Source: Methylotenera versatilis 79 (GTDB lineage Bacteria > Pseudomonadota > Gammaproteobacteria > Burkholderiales > Methylophilaceae). Taken from it: a stretch of DNA of 64,000 nt. The stretch's first letter is position 1, and every line of letters starts with the position of its first letter. A program made the translations under genes and the position numbers. Positions 21,049-31,079 of the stretch are shown in pieces. The stretch is from assembly GCF_000384375.1 (NCBI RefSeq), contig NZ_ARVX01000001.1, positions 1,674,001 to 1,738,000 of the forward strand. Reading direction: 5' to 3'. The notes below the pieces were generated by a model. The model did not search any database. It had not been told where the DNA came from and saw nothing but the letters and a program-made list of their open reading frames with translations.

Positions 21049-22701
21049 ATGGCGTTTGAACAGTTTCCAGAATGGCAATGGCAAATCCCCAGCTATTTTA
21101 ATATTGGTGTTGCTTGCACAGATCAGCATTTGGGTACGCCGCAAGCCGACAATATTGCCATGATCGTAGAAGACGATTTGTTAGGAACAGCGACGATCAC
21201 CTTTGCTGAACTGGCGCGTAAAACGGATCAATTTGCCCAGCTGTTAAGAAGTCTAGGCGTAAAAGCGGGTGATCGCGTGTTGATTCGTTTGCCCAACAGT
21301 TTGGAATACCCCATCGCATTTTTAGGTGCTATGAAAATAGGGGCGATTTCAGTGCCCACTTCCACTTTATTAACAGCAGAAGAAATTGCCTATTTAGCTA
21401 AAGATTCAGGTGCGGCAGTGCTGGTGACTGATGCGCAAGCTTGGCGCTCGATGGAGTCGCAATTAGCGGCTGATTTAAAAAGCATGCCGAATCTCGCGCA
21501 TGTGTTGCTTTCACAAACGGCTGAACATCATCTGCATGCCAAATTAAATGTATTGAGTTTAGAAGCTGGTTTAAACGCAGTGCAAGATTGCGAGCCAGCT
21601 TATCAAACCAAAGCAGATGATGCAGCTTATTTAGTTTATACCTCTGGCACGACTGGTTATCCAAAAGGCGTATTGCATGCGCACCGCGCGTTGCTTGGCC
21701 GCCAGCCAGCGGCGCAGTATTGGTTTAATTATGCGCAAGATTCTGATGGCAATTTGAATGACCGCATCATGCATTCCGGCAAGTTTAATTGGACTTATGT
21801 ATTAGGCTCCGGGTTAATGGATCCGCTATATTTAGGCAAAACCGTCATCGTGCATGAAGGCAAAAATGATGCATTGGTGTGGTTAAATCTGATTCAAAAA
21901 CATCAAGCCACGATTTTTATTGGCGTGCCAACGATATACAGACAAATTCTGCAAAAAACCACGGCGACAAAAGACGATTTACCCAATTTGCGCCATTACA
22001 TGAGTGCCGGTGAGCATTTGTCTGATGAAGTGCTTAGTCAATGGCATGCACGATTTGGTTTAGATATTTATGAAGCTGTTGGTATGAGTGAGTTTTCTTA
22101 TTACTTAAGTCAAAGTCAATTTAGGTCGATTCGTCCTGGTTCAGCTGGATTTCCACAACCAGGTCACCATATCAAGTTGTTGAATCCAGAAACGTTAGAG
22201 GAAGTGCCAACAGGTGAAGAGGGCATGATTTGCGTGCCATTAGATGATCCAGGTGTGTTTTTAAACTATTGGAATTTGGCTGAAGAAACGGCAAAATATA
22301 AGCATGATGGCTACTTTTTCACAGGAGATTATGCAAAATATGATGCGGATGGTTATATTTGGTTCTTAGGTCGTAAAGATGACATCATTAAAAGCTTCGG
22401 TTACCGCGTTTCACCTTACGAAATAGAACGAGTGTACAAAGGTCATCCAGACGTAGCGGATTGCGCAGCGGTGGGTGAGGAAATTGAAAAAGATAAACTA
22501 TTGGTAGTGATTTATGTGATCTTAAAACCTGATGCGGTTAGCAGCCCAGATGAATTAGTGGCGTTTGGTAAACAACATCTGGCTGCTTATAAAACACCTA
22601 AAACAGTATATTTGGCTAACGATTTCCCACGCACCAAAAATGGTAAAATCTTGCGTAAAGACATTCGCCCAATGATTGCCACTGCAAAATCATCAAGATA
22701 G
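21049..22701 (+). CDS. AMP-forming acyl-CoA synthetase (benzoate-CoA ligase-like)
   Basis: A protein of 550 residues of the ANL superfamily. The nucleotide loop YTSGTTGYPKGV is near residues 196-207, the GYFFTGDYAKYDADGYIWFLGRKDD region near residues 420-444 holds the adenylate-binding Asp, and RTKNGKILRK near the C-terminus carries the catalytic Lys. Such enzymes make an acyl-adenylate then a CoA ester. The overall pattern is closer to benzoate-CoA ligase and medium-chain ligases than to PrpE or acetyl-CoA synthetase. Its place among CoA lyases suggests it supplies their CoA ester or propionyl-CoA for PrpC. Confidence 0.85.
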   Translation: MAFEQFPEWQWQIPSYFNIGVACTDQHLGTPQADNIAMIVEDDLLGTATITFAELARKTDQFAQLLRSLGVKAGDRVLIRLPNSLEYPIAFLGAMKIGAISVPTSTLLTAEEIAYLAKDSGAAVLVTDAQAWRSMESQLAADLKSMPNLAHVLLSQTAEHHLHAKLNVLSLEAGLNAVQDCEPAYQTKADDAAYLVYTSGTTGYPKGVLHAHRALLGRQPAAQYWFNYAQDSDGNLNDRIMHSGKFNWTYVLGSGLMDPLYLGKTVIVHEGKNDALVWLNLIQKHQATIFIGVPTIYRQILQKTTATKDDLPNLRHYMSAGEHLSDEVLSQWHARFGLDIYEAVGMSEFSYYLSQSQFRSIRPGSAGFPQPGHHIKLLNPETLEEVPTGEEGMICVPLDDPGVFLNYWNLAEETAKYKHDGYFFTGDYAKYDADGYIWFLGRKDDIIKSFGYRVSPYEIERVYKGHPDVADCAAVGEEIEKDKLLVVIYVILKPDAVSSPDELVAFGKQHLAAYKTPKTVYLANDFPRTKNGKILRKDIRPMIATAKSSR

Positions 22702-22713
22702 TAGCCTTATTAA

Positions 22714-24279
22714 ATGACCATTATTAAACAAGCCGATTTTATTCAAAGCATCGCTGATGCTCTGCAATATATTTCGTACTACCATCCGACTGACTATATT
22801 CAGGCGTTGGGAGCAGCGTATAAGTTAGAAGAATCGCCTGCGGCTAAAGATGCGATTGCGCAGATACTCACTAATTCCAGAATGTGTGCAGAAGGCAAAC
22901 GCCCAATTTGCCAAGATACTGGCATTGTTGTTGCTTTTGTTAAAGTAGGTATGCAGGTGAAATGGGATGCCCAAGGCGAAATAGAGCAGCTAGATATTGA
23001 ACAAATGGTAAACGAAGGTGTGCGCCGCGCGTACTTGCTGCCAAAAAATAAATTACGTGCTTCGATAGTGACTGACCCCGCTGGAAAGCGTGTCAATACT
23101 AAAGATAATACGCCTGCAGTCGTGCATGTTTCATTGGTAGCTGGCGATAAAGTTGAAGTAAGTATCGCCGCAAAAGGCGGTGGTTCAGAGAATAAAGCCA
23201 AGCTTGCCATGTTGAATCCGAATGATTCAATTGTAGACTGGATATTAGAAGTTGTGCCCCAAATGGGTGCTGGTTGGTGCCCGCCGGGCATGTTGGGCAT
23301 TGGTATTGGCGGCAGTGCAGAAAAAGCAGTGTTGTTGGCAAAAGAGTCACTGATGTCGCCAATTGATATGCATGAGCTGAAATTGCGCGCATTAAATTTA
23401 ACAGATAAGCAAAGTCTTAGTAGGATTGAAGCGTTGCGTTTAGAGATTTTTGAAAAAGTAAACAATTTAGGTATTGGCGCTCAAGGTTTGGGTGGCTTAG
23501 CGACTGTGTTAGATGTGAAGATTCTGGATTATCCAACGCACGCAGCCAGCTTGCCTGTGGCGATTATTCCAAACTGCGCAGCTACGCGACATGTACATTT
23601 TGTGCTGGATGGTAGCGGTGCGGCAGAACTGACTCCGCCCGATTTGAGCAGTTATCCAGACGTACATTGGGCGCCAAGCGCGCAAGCAAAAAGAGTGAAT
23701 GTTGATACCTTAACTAAAGCAGATATTGCTGATTGGCAGGCTGGCGAAACGCTGTTGTTAACAGGAAAAATCTTAACAGGGCGCGATGCTGCACATAAAC
23801 GCATCGCAGCGATGCTGGCAAAAAATGAAACATTGCCAGTGGACTTTACCAATCGTTTTATTTATTACGTTGGTCCAGTAGATGCGGTGGGTGATGAAGC
23901 GGTTGGCCCAGCAGGCCCAACCACGGCCACGCGTATGGATGATTATACCGAGCTAATGTTGGGCAAACTCAATTTATTGGGTTCCATTGGTAAGGCAGAG
24001 CGCGGCGATGAAGCGCTAAGTGTGATTAAAAAATATAAATCTGTGTATTTAATGGCCGTCGGCGGCGCCGCTTTTTTAGTAAGCAAAGCGATTAAGAAAT
24101 CGCGTGTGGTGGCTTTTGCCGATTTAGGCATGGAAGCGATTTATGAGTTTGATGTGGTTGATATGCCTGTAACCGTTGCCGTGAGCGCAACAGGCGAATC
24201 TGTACATCAAACAGGGCCAGCGATTTGGCAAGATAAAATTGCGAAGCATAAAGTCATTGAAATAATGGCGTTAACTTAA
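22714..24279 (+). CDS. fumA: Fumarate hydratase class I (iron-sulfur)
   Basis: A protein of 521 residues in which the alpha and beta halves of class I fumarase are fused. Cluster cysteines lie in ICQDTGIVVAF (near residue 68), GWCPPGMLGIGIGGSAEK (near residue 190) and PNCAATRHVHF (near residue 288). The C-terminal half contains GRDAAHKRI and GPAGPTTATRMDDY motifs. It hydrates fumarate to malate, linking succinate dehydrogenase to malic enzyme encoded in the same direction. A role on mesaconate/citramalate is possible because some class I fumarases accept methylated substrates; this cannot be judged here. Confidence 0.93.
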   Translation: MTIIKQADFIQSIADALQYISYYHPTDYIQALGAAYKLEESPAAKDAIAQILTNSRMCAEGKRPICQDTGIVVAFVKVGMQVKWDAQGEIEQLDIEQMVNEGVRRAYLLPKNKLRASIVTDPAGKRVNTKDNTPAVVHVSLVAGDKVEVSIAAKGGGSENKAKLAMLNPNDSIVDWILEVVPQMGAGWCPPGMLGIGIGGSAEKAVLLAKESLMSPIDMHELKLRALNLTDKQSLSRIEALRLEIFEKVNNLGIGAQGLGGLATVLDVKILDYPTHAASLPVAIIPNCAATRHVHFVLDGSGAAELTPPDLSSYPDVHWAPSAQAKRVNVDTLTKADIADWQAGETLLLTGKILTGRDAAHKRIAAMLAKNETLPVDFTNRFIYYVGPVDAVGDEAVGPAGPTTATRMDDYTELMLGKLNLLGSIGKAERGDEALSVIKKYKSVYLMAVGGAAFLVSKAIKKSRVVAFADLGMEAIYEFDVVDMPVTVAVSATGESVHQTGPAIWQDKIAKHKVIEIMALT

Positions 24280-24424
24280 AAAAGCGCATTAACTTAACCT
24301 TAAATATGGGTTAAGAATATAGGTTAAGCATGTAAGTTCAGTTCAGTGCCATTAGTCACAGATTGCAATGCGATTTTTGCATTAAACTTTCTGATTATTA
24401 TGGGTCATAATAATCAAGGTTTTA

Positions 24425-24859
24425 ATGATGAGAGTGCACAAAATGACGATGACTAAATTGCTAGGTAAGCCGTTAGGAAAATTGCTGCAAGCTACTACAG
24501 CTATTGGTTTTTTATTTGCGAGCCTACTGATTGTCACGCCAGTTGCAAATGCGGCCGAGCTATTGAAGAGTGCAGATAATATCAGCACTGAAAACGCTAG
24601 CGTATTGGATTATCTAACCGATAAAGATGGTAAATACACTGGGCCAACGGTCGAAGACAATATATTGGCGATGGACAGCGATAAAAATGGCTTTGCAGAT
24701 GTATTTGAAGTGCGCGCTTTTTTAGTGTTAAAACACGGTAAAGATTACCAAAAAGATTTATTAGACAAATGGGAAGCATCTGCCAGCGGTAAAAGTTGCA
24801 GTACGCCATTCGCTAAAGAATTAGTGACTGATAAAAATTACACGAATAAAACAAACTAG
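24425..24859 (+). CDS. Secreted EF-hand protein
   Basis: A protein of 144 residues with a Sec signal peptide (positive N-terminus, hydrophobic core about residues 20-38, cleavage likely after VANA). The mature part has one clear EF-hand loop DSDKNGFADVFE near residues 81-92 and a weaker DKDGKYTGPTVED loop near residues 61-73. It probably binds calcium in the periplasm or outside. A pair of cysteines is not seen, only one near residue 128. No role in the neighbouring carbon pathway is evident. Starts at 24425 or 24428 are both possible; AAGG lies at 24416-24419. Confidence 0.7.
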   Translation: MMRVHKMTMTKLLGKPLGKLLQATTAIGFLFASLLIVTPVANAAELLKSADNISTENASVLDYLTDKDGKYTGPTVEDNILAMDSDKNGFADVFEVRAFLVLKHGKDYQKDLLDKWEASASGKSCSTPFAKELVTDKNYTNKTN

Positions 24860-24952
24860 GCTTAAATTTTTAGCGTTTTACAAATGTGAAACGACTGTAG
24901 GTTTGGGCTGGTTTATAATACGATTATTGACTAAAACGAGCCTTAAATTATT

Positions 24953-27544
24953 ATGTTAAAAGCCTATCAAGCGCATGTGTTAGAACGTGCGGCCATCCAA
25001 CTTCCACCATTGCCATTATCTGCAGAGCAAGTTGCTACGTTGGTCGAACTGTTAAAAAATCCTGCAAAATCTGATGAAGCTTTATTGTTAGATTTACTTG
25101 AAAATCAAACGCCCGCTGGTGTGGATACTGCTGCCTATGTTAAAGCCGCATTTTTGGCCGATATTGCCAAAGGTGTTGCAACTTCGCCCCTTATTACGCC
25201 AGAAAAAGCGGTGCAATTATTGGGCACGATGTTAGGTGGTTATAACGTGCAAGCGTTGGTTGAGCTTCTTTCTACGCCTATGGCCGCGCATGCAGTAACG
25301 GCTTTAAGAAATACTATTCTAATGTTTGATGCATTTCATGATGTTGATCTGTTGATGAAAAATGGTAATGCGCACGCCAAAAAACTGATGGAATCTTGGG
25401 CAAATGCCGAATGGTTTACCAGTAAACCTGTATTAGCAGACCAACTGAAAATGGTTGTTTTTAAAGTGGATGGCGAAACCAATACCGATGATTTGAGTCC
25501 AGCCCAAGACGCTTGGAGTCGCCCGGACATTCCTTTGCATGCCAAAGCGATGCTAGTGAATAAAATGCCAGATGGCTTAAACAAGATTGAAAGCTTAAAA
25601 CAAAAAGGCTTGCCGCTGGTTTATGTCGGCGATGTAGTCGGTACAGGGTCTTCACGCAAATCAGCCATTAACTCTGTGCAATGGTTTATGGGTAACGATA
25701 TCCCGAATATTCCGAACAAGCGCACAGGCGGCGTGATTTTAGGTGCAAAAATCGCGCCTATTTTCTTCAACACAGCAGAAGATTCTGGCGCGTTGCCGAT
25801 TCAGTGCGATGTATCAAAAATGCAAACTGGCGATGAAATCACTATTTTTCCGTATGAAGGAAAAGTGCTGAATGAAACAGGTGAGGTGATTTCTACGTTT
25901 GAGCTGAATCCAGTCACGTTGCCAGACGAAGTGCGCGCGGGTGGCCGTATTCCATTGATTATTGGCCGCGGTTTAACTGCCAATGCGCGTAAAGCTTTAA
26001 ATTTACCAGAAACGGAAATTTTCATTAAAGCAACGCCAGCGATAGTTTCAACCAAAGGCTATACATTGGCGCAAAAAATGGTCGGCCGTGCTTGCGGTTT
26101 GCCAGAAGGTATTGGCGTACGCCCGAATACTTATTGCGAGCCGAAAGCGACTACTGTTGGTTCGCAAGACACCACTGGCGGTATGACGCGTGATGAGCTA
26201 AAAGAGTTGGCTTGTTTGGGTTTTAGCAGTGATTTAGTCATGCAAAGTTTTTGTCACACAGCTGCTTATCCAAAACCAGTGGATATTAAGCTACAACACA
26301 GTTTGCCAGAATTTATGAGTAGCCGCGGTGGTGTTTCGTTGCGTCCCGGTGACGGTGTGATTCACTCATGGTTAAATCGTTTGATTTTGCCCGATACTGT
26401 TGGTACGGGCGGCGACTCACATACGCGTTTTCCAATTGGCATCTCATTCCCTGCAGGTTCTGGTTTGGTCGCATTTGCTGCTGCCACAGGTGCAATGCCG
26501 CTGGATATGCCAGAATCAGTATTGGTGCGCTTTAAAGGTGAAATGCAACCTGGTATTACCTTGCGCGATTTGGTGAATGCGATTCCTTACGCGGCGATTC
26601 AAGAAGGCACATTAACCGTTGGAAAAACCAATAAACAGAACGTATTTAATGGTCGTATTTTAGAAATTGAAGGCTTGCCGGATTTAAAAGTTGAGCAAGC
26701 ATTTGAGTTTGCCGATGCTTCTGCAGAGCGTTCTGCCAACGGCTGTACGGTATTACTATCTGAAGCACCAGTGATTGAGTTTTTAAAATCCAACATTGTG
26801 CTGATGCAAAATATGATTGAAAACGGCTACGAAGATGCACGCACCTTGCAACGCCGCATTGAGAATATGCAAGCTTGGTTAGCAAAACCAGAGTTGTTGC
26901 AGCCAGATGCCGATGCGGAATATGCGCATGTGATTGAAATCGATTTAGCGACGATTAAAGAGCCATTAGTTGCTTGTCCGAATGATCCTGATGACATCAA
27001 ACCAATGTCAGCGGTGGTTGGCGATAAAATCGATGAAGTATTTATCGGCAGTTGCATGACCAATATCGGCCATTATCGCGCTGCGGCCAAAGTGCTAGAA
27101 GGCACAGGTAACATTCCTACGCGCTTATGGATTGCGCCACCAACCCGCATGGATGAAGCACAATTACGTGACGAAGGCGTTTATTCTGTGTTTGGTATTG
27201 CCGGCGCGCGCACTGAAATACCAGGTTGCAGTTTGTGCATGGGCAACCAAGCCCGCGTGGCGGATAAAGCAACGGTATTTTCAACATCTACGCGCAACTT
27301 TGATAATCGTATGGGTCGCGATGCCCGCGTTTATTTGGGTTCAGCTGAATTGGCTGCTGTGTGTGCTAAATTAGGTCGTATGCCAAGCCATGCTGAATAT
27401 ATGGAAACGATTGGTAGTAAATTACAAAATACGGCTGAAATTTATAAATATTTAAATTTTGATCAAATGACGGAGTACAAAGCCGCATTAGACACTTTAA
27501 GCAGCGGCAAAAAAGTGATTCCGATTGCTGAAGTTGCACTTTAA
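24953..27544 (+). CDS. acnB: Aconitate hydratase B / 2-methylisocitrate dehydratase
   Basis: A protein of 863 residues with the AcnB domain order: N-terminal HEAT-like domain (about 1-160), swivel domain (about 165-370, with [11 protein letters not shown]), then the catalytic domains. Cluster cysteines lie in FIGSCMTN (near residue 701) and [10 protein letters not shown] (near residues 760-769). It isomerises citrate to isocitrate through cis-aconitate; AcnB also hydrates 2-methyl-cis-aconitate in the methylcitrate cycle. With PrpD, PrpC and PrpB encoded here, the cycle is complete without AcnD. Confidence 0.97.
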   Translation: MLKAYQAHVLERAAIQLPPLPLSAEQVATLVELLKNPAKSDEALLLDLLENQTPAGVDTAAYVKAAFLADIAKGVATSPLITPEKAVQLLGTMLGGYNVQALVELLSTPMAAHAVTALRNTILMFDAFHDVDLLMKNGNAHAKKLMESWANAEWFTSKPVLADQLKMVVFKVDGETNTDDLSPAQDAWSRPDIPLHAKAMLVNKMPDGLNKIESLKQKGLPLVYVGDVVGTGSSRKSAINSVQWFMGNDIPNIPNKRTGGVILGAKIAPIFFNTAEDSGALPIQCDVSKMQTGDEITIFPYEGKVLNETGEVISTFELNPVTLPDEVRAGGRIPLIIGRGLTANARKALNLPETEIFIKATPAIVSTKGYTLAQKMVGRACGLPEGIGVRPNTYCEPKATTVGSQDTTGGMTRDELKELACLGFSSDLVMQSFCHTAAYPKPVDIKLQHSLPEFMSSRGGVSLRPGDGVIHSWLNRLILPDTVGTGGDSHTRFPIGISFPAGSGLVAFAAATGAMPLDMPESVLVRFKGEMQPGITLRDLVNAIPYAAIQEGTLTVGKTNKQNVFNGRILEIEGLPDLKVEQAFEFADASAERSANGCTVLLSEAPVIEFLKSNIVLMQNMIENGYEDARTLQRRIENMQAWLAKPELLQPDADAEYAHVIEIDLATIKEPLVACPNDPDDIKPMSAVVGDKIDEVFIGSCMTNIGHYRAAAKVLEGTGNIPTRLWIAPPTRMDEAQLRDEGVYSVFGIAGARTEIPGCSLCMGNQARVADKATVFSTSTRNFDNRMGRDARVYLGSAELAAVCAKLGRMPSHAEYMETIGSKLQNTAEIYKYLNFDQMTEYKAALDTLSSGKKVIPIAEVAL

Positions 27545-27580
27545 AATTTAAGTCGCCGTAAACTTTAAGTCACCGTTCAA

Positions 27581-28672
27581 TTGTTAGAGCGCGTCAAACA
27601 AGCATCAAAAACCGCTAGCAGTTATCTGCCAGCGGTTTTCTTTTTTGCGGGATTCGTTTGGGACGCGCTCACTATCGGCCGCAATGTAGCTGCGACTGAC
27701 TTAATCATATTTGCGGGCTATTTATTGGCTGCCGCATTGATTCTTTTTTGTATCAGCCGCCCAAATTTTATTTCGCCAAATGAAGCCCAGGATGAAGTTC
27801 AAGATACAGCAAAAGTGCCGACGCGCTTATATGCAATCGTTACTTCGCGCTTACCATATTTTTTACTGCAATTCTTATTTGGCAGTTTGTTAAGCGCGCT
27901 GTTTATCTTGTATTTTAAAAGTTCTAGCCATTGGCTGGCTTGGCTGATGTCTTTATTATTGGCTGGCTTATTAATCGCTAATGAGTTTTTAGAAAATCAA
28001 TATCGGCGTTATACCATTAGCTGGGCACTGTTTGGTTTGTGCGCCATGTTGCTATTTAACTTTGCGCTACCGTTTTTGCTGGGCAGTGTGCTGAGTATCT
28101 GGTTTTACTTAAGTACATTATTAGGTGCAATTCTTGCCTATTGGTTGTACATAGAAACGCCGAATCATTTAGGCAATATTTGGCCCGTTCCAGTCATTGC
28201 AGGTTTACTCATGTTGGCTTATGCGGCGGATATGATTCCGCCAGTGCCGCTGGTAAAACGCGATATTGCCATGGCGTATGCAATCGAGAAAGTGGACGGA
28301 AAGTATCAGTTAAGTCAGGCTAAATCGCCATTGTGGAAATTTTGGCGTAAAACCAGCGATGATTTGGAAATAACTAATGGGCAAAGAATATATTGTTTTT
28401 CTACGATTTTCGCGCCAGCAGGCTTAAAAACCAAGCTGTTTCACGATTGGCAGTTACATACAAAAAACGGCTGGGTTTTACAGTCGCGCGCCAGTTTTAT
28501 AGTGAGTGGCGGTCGTTACAATGGCTTTAGAGGTTACACCTATAAAAGTAACCCTGTTGCGGGTGATTGGCGCGTGATTATTAAGACTGAGAATGAAAAA
28601 ACCATTGCGGTGCATAACTTTTCAGTCAAACTTAACACAGAAAACGCGCCAACTATTCTGCTGCTATATTAG
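27581..28672 (+). CDS. DUF2914-domain membrane protein
   Basis: A protein of 363 residues with about six to eight N-terminal membrane helices (residues 16-230) and a C-terminal soluble DUF2914 domain (about residues 245-360, with VLQSRASFIVSGGRYNGFRGYT). The family is of unknown function. The start is a TTG at 27581; no ATG lies further upstream in frame before the acnB stop and the conserved YLPAVFFFAGFVWDALT opening is downstream of it. A terminator hairpin covers the early codons. Confidence 0.8.
   Translation: MLERVKQASKTASSYLPAVFFFAGFVWDALTIGRNVAATDLIIFAGYLLAAALILFCISRPNFISPNEAQDEVQDTAKVPTRLYAIVTSRLPYFLLQFLFGSLLSALFILYFKSSSHWLAWLMSLLLAGLLIANEFLENQYRRYTISWALFGLCAMLLFNFALPFLLGSVLSIWFYLSTLLGAILAYWLYIETPNHLGNIWPVPVIAGLLMLAYAADMIPPVPLVKRDIAMAYAIEKVDGKYQLSQAKSPLWKFWRKTSDDLEITNGQRIYCFSTIFAPAGLKTKLFHDWQLHTKNGWVLQSRASFIVSGGRYNGFRGYTYKSNPVAGDWRVIIKTENEKTIAVHNFSVKLNTENAPTILLLY
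27608..27646 (+). terminator. Rho-independent terminator of acnB lying inside the next coding frame
   Basis: AAAACCGCT and AGCGGTTTT pair around GCAG-TTAT-CTGC, followed by C and six Ts. It lies 64 bp after the acnB stop but also 27 bp inside the DUF2914 gene, so the same bases encode its first membrane helix (SYLPAVFFF). This is a fully formed terminator by pattern. Confidence 0.75.
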
Positions 28673-28750
28673 CCATTTAATGAGTAGCAGTTTAATTATT
28701 GCGCGTTTTTAATGGTTAAGTCTAAATGTTTAAATTTAGATATGTAAGTC

Positions 28751-29293
28751 TTAATGCTTAACGTCGCTATGTGCCATTAGTTTATCAATATAGGCAATTG
28801 CAACTGCAGACAATACAAAAGTCATGTGAATAATGGTCTGCCAAATCAACACTTTATCCGTTAGGTTTTCTGCATTGATAAACGTTTTAAGCAAATGAAT
28901 CGATGAAATACCAATAATCGCAGTTGCCAGTTTTACTTTAAGCAAATTAGCATTTACGTGAGAAAGCCAATCTGGTTCGTCCGGATGGCCAGCCAAATTC
29001 AAACGCGATACAAAGGTTTCGTAGCCGCCCACAATCACCATAATCAGCAAGTTCGAAATCATCACCACGTCAATTAAACCTAATACAATCAACATGATAT
29101 CGGCTTCTACAAGGTGCGTGGCTTTTTGTACTAAATGCACTAGCTCCACACCAAAGAAAAATACGTAAACCGCCTGCGCGATAATTAATCCTAAATAAAG
29201 TGGTAATTGTAGCCAGCGGCTGCCAAATAAAATATTCGACATGATATTGCCTTGTTTGTATTCGCCGGACGTAGGTTTGATTTTACTTTGCAT
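28751..29293 (-). CDS. yqhA: YqhA/UPF0114-family membrane protein
   Basis: A protein of 180 residues with four predicted helices. SRWLQLPLYLGLIIAQ near residues 25-40 and VVMISNLLIMVIVGGYETFVS near residues 75-95 are characteristic of UPF0114 (TIGR00645). The function is not known; the family is loosely linked to ion or metabolite transport. The N-terminal 17 residues ahead of MSNILFGSR may be an over-long start: the ATG before MSNILF is equally likely. No operon partners. Confidence 0.8.
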   Translation of the reverse strand: MQSKIKPTSGEYKQGNIMSNILFGSRWLQLPLYLGLIIAQAVYVFFFGVELVHLVQKATHLVEADIMLIVLGLIDVVMISNLLIMVIVGGYETFVSRLNLAGHPDEPDWLSHVNANLLKVKLATAIIGISSIHLLKTFINAENLTDKVLIWQTIIHMTFVLSAVAIAYIDKLMAHSDVKH

Positions 29294-29353
29294 GGAATTC
29301 TCGGAGTTAGACTTAAAAACGATTTGACTTAAAATAACAGGCCGTATTTTACC

Positions 29354-30202
29354 TTATGTGATGCGGCTTGTGAGTTGATAATTTGCTGTTTCATCTAAGC
29401 TTAATAAATCAGTTAAAAGCGGCATCGATTCATTGAGCAAGGCTGGTAAAACATAGGGTGGATTGATAACAAATACGCCGCTACCATGCATGCCGTAACC
29501 ATTTTCGCTGGGCGCTTGTACCGTTAATTGAATATTTAACCAATTTTGAGGGTTAAGTTCTGCCAATTCTTGACACATTTGTGCTGGTTCTGGGCGCTTT
29601 AAAAGTGGATACCAAATCAGATAAGTGCCAGTAGCAAAGCGCTTTAAACTATCTTTAATACAATCAACGACAAATGCGTAATCATCTTTAATTTCATAAG
29701 GCGGATCGATTAACACAACCGCGCGCCGCGATGGTGGCGGCAAAGAGGCTTTAATGCCATCAAAACCATTTTGCATGGAAACTTTAGTTTGCCTACTTTT
29801 AGATTCGCCAAAATTTTCAAGCAACAATTGATAATCTTTTGGATGCAATTCAAATAATCGCATTTTGTCATCTGCGCGCAAATATTGTGCTGCTATTTTG
29901 GGTGAGCCTGGGTAAAAATCTAGAGAGTTTTTCGCATTAAACGATTGAATGCATTCAATAAAATGACTTAATGTTAGTGGCAAGTTTTTTATATCGATTA
30001 ATCGTGCAATACCTGTTTCAAATTCACCATTTTTTTGTGCAAATGTATCTTTTAAGCCATACAAACCTGCGCCTGCGTGCGTATCAATATATGAATAGGG
30101 CGCAGATTTTTGATTAAAATATTCCAGTACAAGGCTTAAAACATAGTGTTTCAATACATCGGCATGATTGCCTGCGTGAAAGGCGTGGCGGTAACTTAAC
30201 AT
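29354..30202 (-). CDS. rlmJ: 23S rRNA (adenine2030-N6)-methyltransferase
   Basis: A protein of 282 residues starting MLSYRHAFHAGNHADVLKH, the RlmJ hallmark. The catalytic NPPY-type motif reads VLIDPPYE near residues 162-169. The enzyme adds a methyl group to A2030 of 23S rRNA using S-adenosylmethionine before ribosome assembly. Length matches the family (about 280). Single gene with its own promoter region shared with the CDF transporter. Confidence 0.95.
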   Translation of the reverse strand: MLSYRHAFHAGNHADVLKHYVLSLVLEYFNQKSAPYSYIDTHAGAGLYGLKDTFAQKNGEFETGIARLIDIKNLPLTLSHFIECIQSFNAKNSLDFYPGSPKIAAQYLRADDKMRLFELHPKDYQLLLENFGESKSRQTKVSMQNGFDGIKASLPPPSRRAVVLIDPPYEIKDDYAFVVDCIKDSLKRFATGTYLIWYPLLKRPEPAQMCQELAELNPQNWLNIQLTVQAPSENGYGMHGSGVFVINPPYVLPALLNESMPLLTDLLSLDETANYQLTSRIT

Positions 30203-30347
30203 AAATTTATTTGAAAATTTAAGCGACTAAATATTGCTGTATTTTGCATGCCAAAATTATAGAGGCAAAGCGGCGATTTCTTGTATGATTCCATAAAATA
30301 TTTAAGCTAATTTAACGCGTTAACTGTACATAACTAAAGGTAATGAA

Positions 30348-31031
30348 TTGAATAATCCGCAACCAGACGACCACAATCATTCTCACGGCAATCCATTCGC
30401 CATTCCATTTTTTTTGATTCTAGCTTTTGCCGTCATTGAATTTGCCGGTGGAGTTTGGACGCAATCATTAGCGCTTTTGGGCGATGCGTGGCATATGTTT
30501 TCTGATGTGTTTGCGTTGGCGCTGGCCTGGTATGCCTCAACACAAGCGCAAAAAATCCAGTCAAAAAAACATGCTTCTGGGCAAAGTCATATTGAGATTC
30601 GCGCGTCCATTATTAATGTGGCGCTGATGTTTGCGGTAGTTATTTGGATTGTATTTGAGGCTATTCAGCGCTTAAAAAATCCACCTAGTATTGCTGGCGG
30701 TTACGTCATGCTGATTGCATTTGTTGGTTTGGTAGTAAACGTCGTGGTCGCGCAGCGATTGCACCACCAAGCGAATCATCATGGCGGTAAAGATAATTTA
30801 AATCATCGCGCCGCTTTATTGCACGTGTTGGGCGATTTGCTAGGTTCAGTCGCCGCGCTACTGGCTGGTGCGGTGATTTATTTCACAGGTTGGTTAGCGG
30901 CAGATCCTATTTTATCGCTATTTATTTCCGCATTGATATTTGCGGTGACATTGAAATTGGCGAATGATATTCGCCTCACATTAAAGTATGGCGTTGCTAA
31001 AAGTAACTCGTCACATGATCATCATCATTAA
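30348..31031 (+). CDS. Cation diffusion facilitator transporter, short form
   Basis: A protein of 227 residues with six helices. The metal sites are the paired HxxxD-type motifs LLGDAWHMFSDVFALAL (about residues 38-54) and LHVLGDLLGSVAALL (about residues 160-174), matching Zn2+/Cd2+ CDF pumps of the inner membrane that use proton exchange. His-rich stretches lie at both termini (NHSHGN and SSHDHHH). The usual C-terminal cytoplasmic dimer domain of about 80 residues is missing. The start is TTG at 30348 with AAGG 7 bp upstream. Confidence 0.88.
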   Translation: MNNPQPDDHNHSHGNPFAIPFFLILAFAVIEFAGGVWTQSLALLGDAWHMFSDVFALALAWYASTQAQKIQSKKHASGQSHIEIRASIINVALMFAVVIWIVFEAIQRLKNPPSIAGGYVMLIAFVGLVVNVVVAQRLHHQANHHGGKDNLNHRAALLHVLGDLLGSVAALLAGAVIYFTGWLAADPILSLFISALIFAVTLKLANDIRLTLKYGVAKSNSSHDHHH

Positions 31032-31079
31032 ATAATGTCAGACTTAAGTAGTTAACACTTAATTTAAAGGAGTATTTGA

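Noticed and set aside
22800-23465. Minus-strand open frame of 221 residues inside the fumarase gene
   Set aside because: Fully covered by an unmistakable class I fumarase; codon composition is that of an antisense frame.
24293-24316. Inverted repeat after fumA as a terminator
   Set aside because: Short TTAACC/GGTTAA stem without a T-run; too weak to call.
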